From: Burkholderiales bacterium
GTDB lineage: Bacteria; Pseudomonadota; Gammaproteobacteria; Burkholderiales; SG8-39
NCBI GenBank assembly: GCA_025929745.1
Contig: JAICPQ010000102.1
Location: forward strand, 1-8,950
Direction of reading: 5' to 3'
DNA: 8,950 nucleotides
Below, in pieces: positions 5,359 through 8,950 of the stretch. The notes under the pieces are model-generated. The model did not search any database and had not been told where the DNA came from. It worked only from the letters and a program-made list of their open reading frames with translations. Each line of letters starts with the position of its first letter. Positions within the stretch are counted from its first letter, which is position 1. The position numbers and the translations under genes are program-made.

Positions 5359-6209
5359 AGCCGCTGCATGTACCAGCGCGTGATCGCCTCGCCCCAGAAC
5401 ATCGCGACGATGCCGGCGATCGCGAGATAAGGGCCGAAGTGAAAGCGAAAACCGCCGTCCCAGCGTCCGCGCGCGGCGAACATTTGCAGCGCGCCGAACA
5501 CCAGTCCGACCAGCGACGAGAGCAGGATGACGAGCGGCAACATCTTCCAGCCGAGGAAAGCGCCCACGGCCGCGTTCATCTTGAAGTCGCCGTATCCCAT
5601 GCCTTCCTTGCCGGTGGCGAGCTTGTATGCCTGATACACGAGCCAGAGCGCGAGGTAGCCGGCCGCGGCGCCCACCACGGCGTCCTGGATGGAGGTGAAC
5701 GCGCTGCCGAGGTTGAGAAGCAGGCCGAGCCACACCAGCGGCAAGGTCAGGTTATCCGGCAGCAGCCCCGTTTCCTGGTCGATGAAGGCGAGCGCGATGG
5801 TGAACCAGATGAAAAGCGCGGCGCCGAGCGCCGTAGCCGTGGCGCCGAAGCGCCACGCGGCATAGGCTGCGCCCACGCCGGCAAGGACCTCCACCGCCGG
5901 ATACTTCAGACCGATGCGCGTGCCGCAACCGGCGCATTTGCCGCGCAGTGCGAGCCAGCTCAGCACGGGGATGTTTTCCCAGGTGCGGATGCGCCGGCCG
6001 CATTGCGGACAGCCCGAGCGCGGAACGACGAGGTTGTAGGCCGGTTGCGGCGCGAGCGCTGCGCCGGCGAGCTGCGCACATTCTTCGCGCCAGCCGCGCT
6101 CGAGGATCTTGGGCAGCCGGTGGATGACGACGTTGAGAAAAGATCCGACGCAAAGCCCAAGCACCAGCGCCACCCAGGGCAGCACGCCCGGCTGGGCGAA
6201 CCAGCCCAA
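5355..6209 (-). CDS. pilD: Type IV prepilin peptidase / N-methyltransferase PilD
   Basis: 284 residues, a normal PilD length. It is an inner-membrane aspartic protease (A24 family) that cuts the leader of prepilins and pseudopilins and methylates the new N-terminal residue. The N-terminal membrane helix leads into GSFLNVVIHRLP (22-33). The cytoplasmic zinc domain has two pairs of Cys: Cys67/Cys70 and Cys92/Cys95. The catalytic acids are Asp144 in FIDQETGLLPD and Asp208 in GYGDFK. Several further hydrophobic helices follow, and FGPYLAIAG (258-266) is the usual late motif. The TTG start at 6209 is chosen because it gives the expected distance to GSFLN; it lies 5 bases after the pilC stop, with only a weak GGCGGT-like ribosome site. 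Its TGA overlaps the coaE start. Confidence 0.95.
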   Translation of the reverse strand: MGWFAQPGVLPWVALVLGLCVGSFLNVVIHRLPKILERGWREECAQLAGAALAPQPAYNLVVPRSGCPQCGRRIRTWENIPVLSWLALRGKCAGCGTRIGLKYPAVEVLAGVGAAYAAWRFGATATALGAALFIWFTIALAFIDQETGLLPDNLTLPLVWLGLLLNLGSAFTSIQDAVVGAAAGYLALWLVYQAYKLATGKEGMGYGDFKMNAAVGAFLGWKMLPLVILLSSLVGLVFGALQMFAARGRWDGGFRFHFGPYLAIAGIVAMFWGEAITRWYMQRL

Positions 6210-6214
6210 CGTTG

Positions 6215-7438
6215 TCAGACCGCCTGGCCCATCTTGAAGATCGGGAGATACATGGCGATCACCATGCCGCCGATGAGCGTGCCGAGGACCACCATGATCA
6301 CCGGCTCCATGAGCGAGGAGAGCGCCTCGACGGAGTCGTCGACCTCCTGCTCATAGAAATCGGCGACCTTGCCGAGCATGGCGTCGAGCGCGCCGGTTTC
6401 CTCCCCGATCGACACCATCTGCACGACCATGTTGCTGAACACGCCCGTGTTCTGCATCGCGGCAGTGAGCGATGTGCCGGTGGCCACTTCCTGCTTGATC
6501 TGCTTGGTGGCCTGCGCGTAGACGTAGTTGCCCGCCGCGCCGCCCACCGAGTCGAGCGCTTCAACGAGCGGCACGCCGGCGGCGAACATGGTCGACAGCG
6601 TGCGCGTCCAGCGCGCGACCGAGGACTTGCGCACCAGGTCGCCGAACACCGGCAGACGCAGCATCATGCGGTCCATGAACACCTGAACCCCGATCGAGCG
6701 TTTCCAGGCCTCGAGGAAGCCGTAGATCGCCGCGCCGATCACCGGGAAGACGATGTACCAGTTGGCGACGAACCAGTCCGAGATCGCCATGACGACCAGC
6801 GTCGGGGCCGGCAGGTCGGCGCCGAAGTTGCTGAACACCTCCTTGAACGCCGGGATCACGAAAATCATGATGACGGCGGTGATGATGAATGCGACCGCAA
6901 TGATCGCGATCGGGTAGAAAAGCGCGCTCTTGATCTTCGACTTGATGGCGAGGATCTTCTCCTTGTAGGTCGCCAGGCGATCGAGCAGCGTCTCGAGAAT
7001 GCCGGCCTGCTCGCCGGCCTGCACGAGGTTGCAGAACAGCGCGTCGAAGTACAGCGGAAACTTGCGGAACGCCGCGGCGAGCGCCGAGCCGGTCTCGACG
7101 TCGGTGCGGATATCCAAGAGTAGCTTCGCCACCGCCGGGTTGGCGGCGCCCTTGCCGACGATGTCGAACGACTGCAGGAGCGGCACGCCGGCCTTCATCA
7201 TCGTCGCGAGCTGGCGCGTGAAGAGGGCGATATCTTTTTCGGTGACCCTGCCGCCGCGCTTGCGACGGACCGCCTTGACCTTCTGCACCATGATGCCCTG
7301 GCGGCGCAGGGTGGCGTTGACCGCCGCCTCGCTCGCTGCACGTACCTCGCCGCGGATGACCTTGCCGGCCTTGTCCTTGCCTTCCCAGCTGAACGTGAGC
7401 ACTTTCGGCCCTCTTGCGGCCGCTGCTGCTGTCGCCAT
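6215..7438 (-). CDS. pilC: Type IV pilus inner-membrane platform protein PilC
   Basis: 407 residues from ATG 7438, the usual PilC/GspF size. PilC is the inner-membrane platform on which the PilB motor acts to assemble pilin subunits. Two T2SSF domains are seen, roughly residues 70-193 and 273-395. They carry the internally repeated pattern AGEQAGILETLLDRL (141-155) and IGEETGALDAML (344-355). Membrane helices are near 176-197, 222-242 and 376-398. A basic patch (KAVRRKRGGR, 55-64) precedes the first domain. The frame is open further upstream to 7564, but the AGGGAG ribosome site 9 bases before 7438 and the family's length set the start. PilD follows 5 bases later, while the pilB ATPase gene often found upstream is absent here. 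PilC is preferred over GspF because pilD, coaE, zapD and yacG follow. Confidence 0.94.
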   Translation of the reverse strand: MATAAAAARGPKVLTFSWEGKDKAGKVIRGEVRAASEAAVNATLRRQGIMVQKVKAVRRKRGGRVTEKDIALFTRQLATMMKAGVPLLQSFDIVGKGAANPAVAKLLLDIRTDVETGSALAAAFRKFPLYFDALFCNLVQAGEQAGILETLLDRLATYKEKILAIKSKIKSALFYPIAIIAVAFIITAVIMIFVIPAFKEVFSNFGADLPAPTLVVMAISDWFVANWYIVFPVIGAAIYGFLEAWKRSIGVQVFMDRMMLRLPVFGDLVRKSSVARWTRTLSTMFAAGVPLVEALDSVGGAAGNYVYAQATKQIKQEVATGTSLTAAMQNTGVFSNMVVQMVSIGEETGALDAMLGKVADFYEQEVDDSVEALSSLMEPVIMVVLGTLIGGMVIAMYLPIFKMGQAV

Positions 7439-7447
7439 AAACAACCG

Positions 7448-7453
7448 CTCCCT
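7448..7453 (-). promoter_or_regulatory. Ribosome binding site of pilC
   Basis: On the - strand AGGGAG (inside AAAAAGGGAGCGG) lies 9 bases before the ATG at 7438. It supports this start over the longer open frame. It is the only strong ribosome site among the - strand genes of the window. Confidence 0.7.
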
Positions 7454-7481
7454 TTTTGACGGCGGGGTGTCCTGCGCCGCG

Positions 7482-7510
7482 ATGATGCCCGCCCCCCGGA
7501 CCTTTGTAAA
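7482..7510 (-). promoter_or_regulatory. Possible sigma-70 promoter for the pilC operon
   Basis: On the - strand TTTACA (7510-7505, 5 of 6 to TTGACA) is followed after 17 bases by CATCAT (7487-7482, 4 of 6 to TATAAT). Transcription would start near 7475, leaving a leader of about 35 bases before the pilC start. The spacing is ideal, but the -10 box is weak and the spacer is a G run. No sigma-54 (GG-N10-GC type) site was convincing. Confidence 0.35.
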
Positions 7511-7526
7511 GCGTGAACTTCCTGTT

Positions 7527-8849
7527 CTAAGCCTCTGAGGGCTCGGTACTTTCGAGCACCTCAAGCGGCTTGAAAATCCGCACGGTTTTGATCGTCCGGC
7601 CCTGCGCGTGGACGATTTCCATGGGCACGTTGCCGATCTTGACCGAGACGTCGCCCCCGGGGATGTCCTGAAGCTCCTCCAGGATCAGGCCGTTGAGCGT
7701 CTTCGGCCCGTCCGTGGGCAGGGCCAACCCGAGCGCCCGGTTCACCTCCCGCACCGGGGTGGTGCCTTCCACGGTTGCCGCCCCCTGAGCATCCCAGGCG
7801 AGGGCCGGGCCGGCGCTCGGCAACGAGGTGGTGAACTTGCCGATGATCTCCTCGATGATGTCCTCGAGCGTGAGAAGCCCCATGAGCTCGCCGTACTCAT
7901 CGACGACCAGGGCGATGCGCTCTCGGTTCTCCTGGAAATACTGCATCTGGGCGAGTACCGGGGTGCTCGCCGGCACGAAGTAAGGCTCGTTCAGCATCTC
8001 TTCGAGCGTCGGCTTGTCGAGCGTGGCGGTGGGCAGCGCGGTGAGTACCTTCTTCAAATGCAGCACCCCGATCACCTCGCCGAGCGCGCTGCGGAAAACG
8101 GGCAGCCGCCCGTGATGACTCGTGACGATCTGGTGGACGATGGTGTCGATGTCGTCATCCAGGCTGAGCGATTCGATCTTGGCGCGCGGCACCATGATGT
8201 CCTGCACCGTGACCTCACCGAGGTCGAACAGGTTCACGAGAATCGAGATGTGCTTCTTCGGCAGCACGTTGGAGTATTCGAGCAAGATGGTGCGAATCTC
8301 TTCCGGGGACATTTCGCCGGCGTCCTCGCCGCGGCGCATGCGTGCGATGGCGAGCAGCGGGTTGAGAATCGCGTTCGTCGACGCGGAGAGCACCGCGACA
8401 AAAGGCGCGGAGACGCGCGCGAGCACCCGCATCGGCCATGCCACGAGGCGGGCGATGCCTTCGGCATTGTGCTGCCCGAGGCGCTTCGGCACGAGCTCGC
8501 CGACCACGATGGAGACGTACGTAATGGCTACAACGATGCCCACCGTCGCGACGATGTTCGCGGTCTTCGGCGCGAGCGTGAAAGTCGCCTGCAGCCACCC
8601 GGACACCGGCGCCGCAAGAAAGGCCTCGCCCACAATGCCGTTCAGGATGCCGATGGACGTAATGCCGATTTGGATGGTGGACAGGAACCGCGTCGGGTCG
8701 CGCGCGAGCGAAAGGGCCGAGGCGGCGAGCAGGTCGCCATGCTTCGCGCGCGCTTCGAGCCGCGGCTTGCGCGCCGTCAACAGCGCCACTTCCGACATGG
8801 CGAACAGGCCGTTCAGGACAATAAGGCTGGCGAGGAGCAGGATTTCCAT
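7527..8849 (-). CDS. HlyC/CorC family membrane protein (CNNM/DUF21, CBS pair, transporter-associated domain)
   Basis: 440 residues from ATG 8849. Residues 1-185 are a CNNM (DUF21) membrane domain with hydrophobic stretches near 3-24, 57-80, 98-120 and 133-157. Its marks are AMSEVALLTARK (17-28), STIQIGITSIGIL (57-69) and GELVPKRL (117-124). A CBS pair follows from DIMVPR (217-222) through VGLHLKK-type and VVDEYGELMGLLTLEDIIEEIIG (315-337). The CorC_HlyC domain is about 352-427. The family includes CorB/CorC and CNNM proteins linked to magnesium export and resistance; the hemolysin name is historical. The ypjD-like gene 12 bases upstream is the partner of corB (yfjD) in E. coli as well, favouring a CorB-type role. 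The N-terminal half looks more like other hemolysin-family members. The ribosome site is weak, so coupling to the upstream gene is likely. Confidence 0.92.
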   Translation of the reverse strand: MEILLLASLIVLNGLFAMSEVALLTARKPRLEARAKHGDLLAASALSLARDPTRFLSTIQIGITSIGILNGIVGEAFLAAPVSGWLQATFTLAPKTANIVATVGIVVAITYVSIVVGELVPKRLGQHNAEGIARLVAWPMRVLARVSAPFVAVLSASTNAILNPLLAIARMRRGEDAGEMSPEEIRTILLEYSNVLPKKHISILVNLFDLGEVTVQDIMVPRAKIESLSLDDDIDTIVHQIVTSHHGRLPVFRSALGEVIGVLHLKKVLTALPTATLDKPTLEEMLNEPYFVPASTPVLAQMQYFQENRERIALVVDEYGELMGLLTLEDIIEEIIGKFTTSLPSAGPALAWDAQGAATVEGTTPVREVNRALGLALPTDGPKTLNGLILEELQDIPGGDVSVKIGNVPMEIVHAQGRTIKTVRIFKPLEVLESTEPSEA

Positions 8850-8861
8850 GGAGGGGTCCGT

Positions 8862-8950
8862 TCAGCTGCGGCCGAGGAGAACCTCGAGGACGAAGCGGCT
8901 GCCGACGTAGGCGAGGAGCAGCATGACAAACCCGGTGAGCGTCCAGCGCA
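8862..8950 (-). CDS. ypjD: YpjD-like CcsA-family inner-membrane protein, C-terminal end only (partial)
   Basis: The - strand frame entering at 8950 gives 28 residues and a TGA (8864-8862): RWTLTGFVMLLLAYVGSRFV and then LEVLLGRS. A hydrophobic helix followed by GSRFVLEVLLGR is how YpjD-type cytochrome c assembly (CcsA/HemX-like) proteins end. The gene lies 12 bases before the HlyC/CorC gene; in E. coli, ypjD is likewise next to corB (yfjD), beside ffh. The call rests on a short tail plus gene order. The role of YpjD is not well settled. Confidence 0.65.
   Translation of the reverse strand, partial: RWTLTGFVMLLLAYVGSRFVLEVLLGRS

Noticed and set aside
5359..5733. N-terminal extension of coaE as one long frame
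   Set aside because: The extra part overlaps pilD in another frame and is Arg/Pro-rich; CoaE proper starts at GTG 5358 with the P-loop at the expected distance.
5439..7123. Two long + strand frames (5439-6356 and 6212-7123) opposite pilD and pilC
   Set aside because: Their products are His/Arg/Glu-rich mirror translations of the two membrane protein genes.
7488..7504. Sigma-54 promoter before pilC
   Set aside because: The G-rich spacer lacks a GG and GC pair with correct flanks at the required spacing.
1..8950. tRNA, rRNA, riboswitch, CRISPR, toxin-antitoxin or defence genes
   Set aside because: I read both strands for cloverleaf ends, repeat-spacer periodicity and typical small paired genes and saw none.

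Overview
This window looks like a chromosomal housekeeping segment from a high-GC betaproteobacterium. The evidence is gene content and order: the end of secA, then argJ, a DUF815 ATPase and a Nudix/ThiE-like fusion on the + strand, facing a pilC-pilD-coaE-zapD-yacG operon on the - strand. This layout is familiar from Burkholderiales, Rhodocyclales and related groups. I see no phage, plasmid, transposase, CRISPR or RNA-gene signature.

Layout. Positions 1-42 hold the last 13 codons of secA, recognised by its zinc-binding tail. From 43 to 894 there is a stretch unlike the rest: about 330 bases without a gene, one small SlyB-like lipoprotein gene (373-753) with a strong ribosome binding site, two hairpins, and next to argJ what looks like a second, decayed copy of the secA 3' end. 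From 895 to 3832 three tightly overlapping + strand genes follow: argJ (arginine biosynthesis), a DUF815 AAA-type ATPase and a Nudix hydrolase fused to a ThiE-like domain. They converge on yacG with a 26-base overlap. On the - strand, transcription runs from 8950 down to 3807: the end of a YpjD/CcsA-like membrane protein, a HlyC/CorC (CNNM-CBS) membrane protein, then pilC, pilD, coaE, zapD and yacG.

How the genes work together. PilC (inner-membrane platform) and PilD (prepilin peptidase/methylase) serve type IV pilus or related secretion machinery. CoaE makes the last step of coenzyme A synthesis. ZapD bundles FtsZ filaments at the division site, and YacG is a zinc-finger gyrase inhibitor. 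The cluster is held together by 4-base stop/start overlaps, and most genes start on GTG or TTG, which suggests translational coupling.

The most interesting points: (1) at the zapD/yacG junction the tetranucleotide is GTAA, where the other overlaps in the cluster have GTGA, so zapD keeps a stop but yacG has no normal start codon; (2) the secA-argJ junction carries a possible inserted cassette bounded by a 10-base direct repeat, with a secA tail remnant left beside argJ; (3) the ThiE-like half of the Nudix fusion lacks the expected metal-binding residues; (4) the HlyC/CorC protein looks like a join of two subfamilies; (5) pilB is not next to pilC. I found no clear sign of a wholly new multi-gene system.
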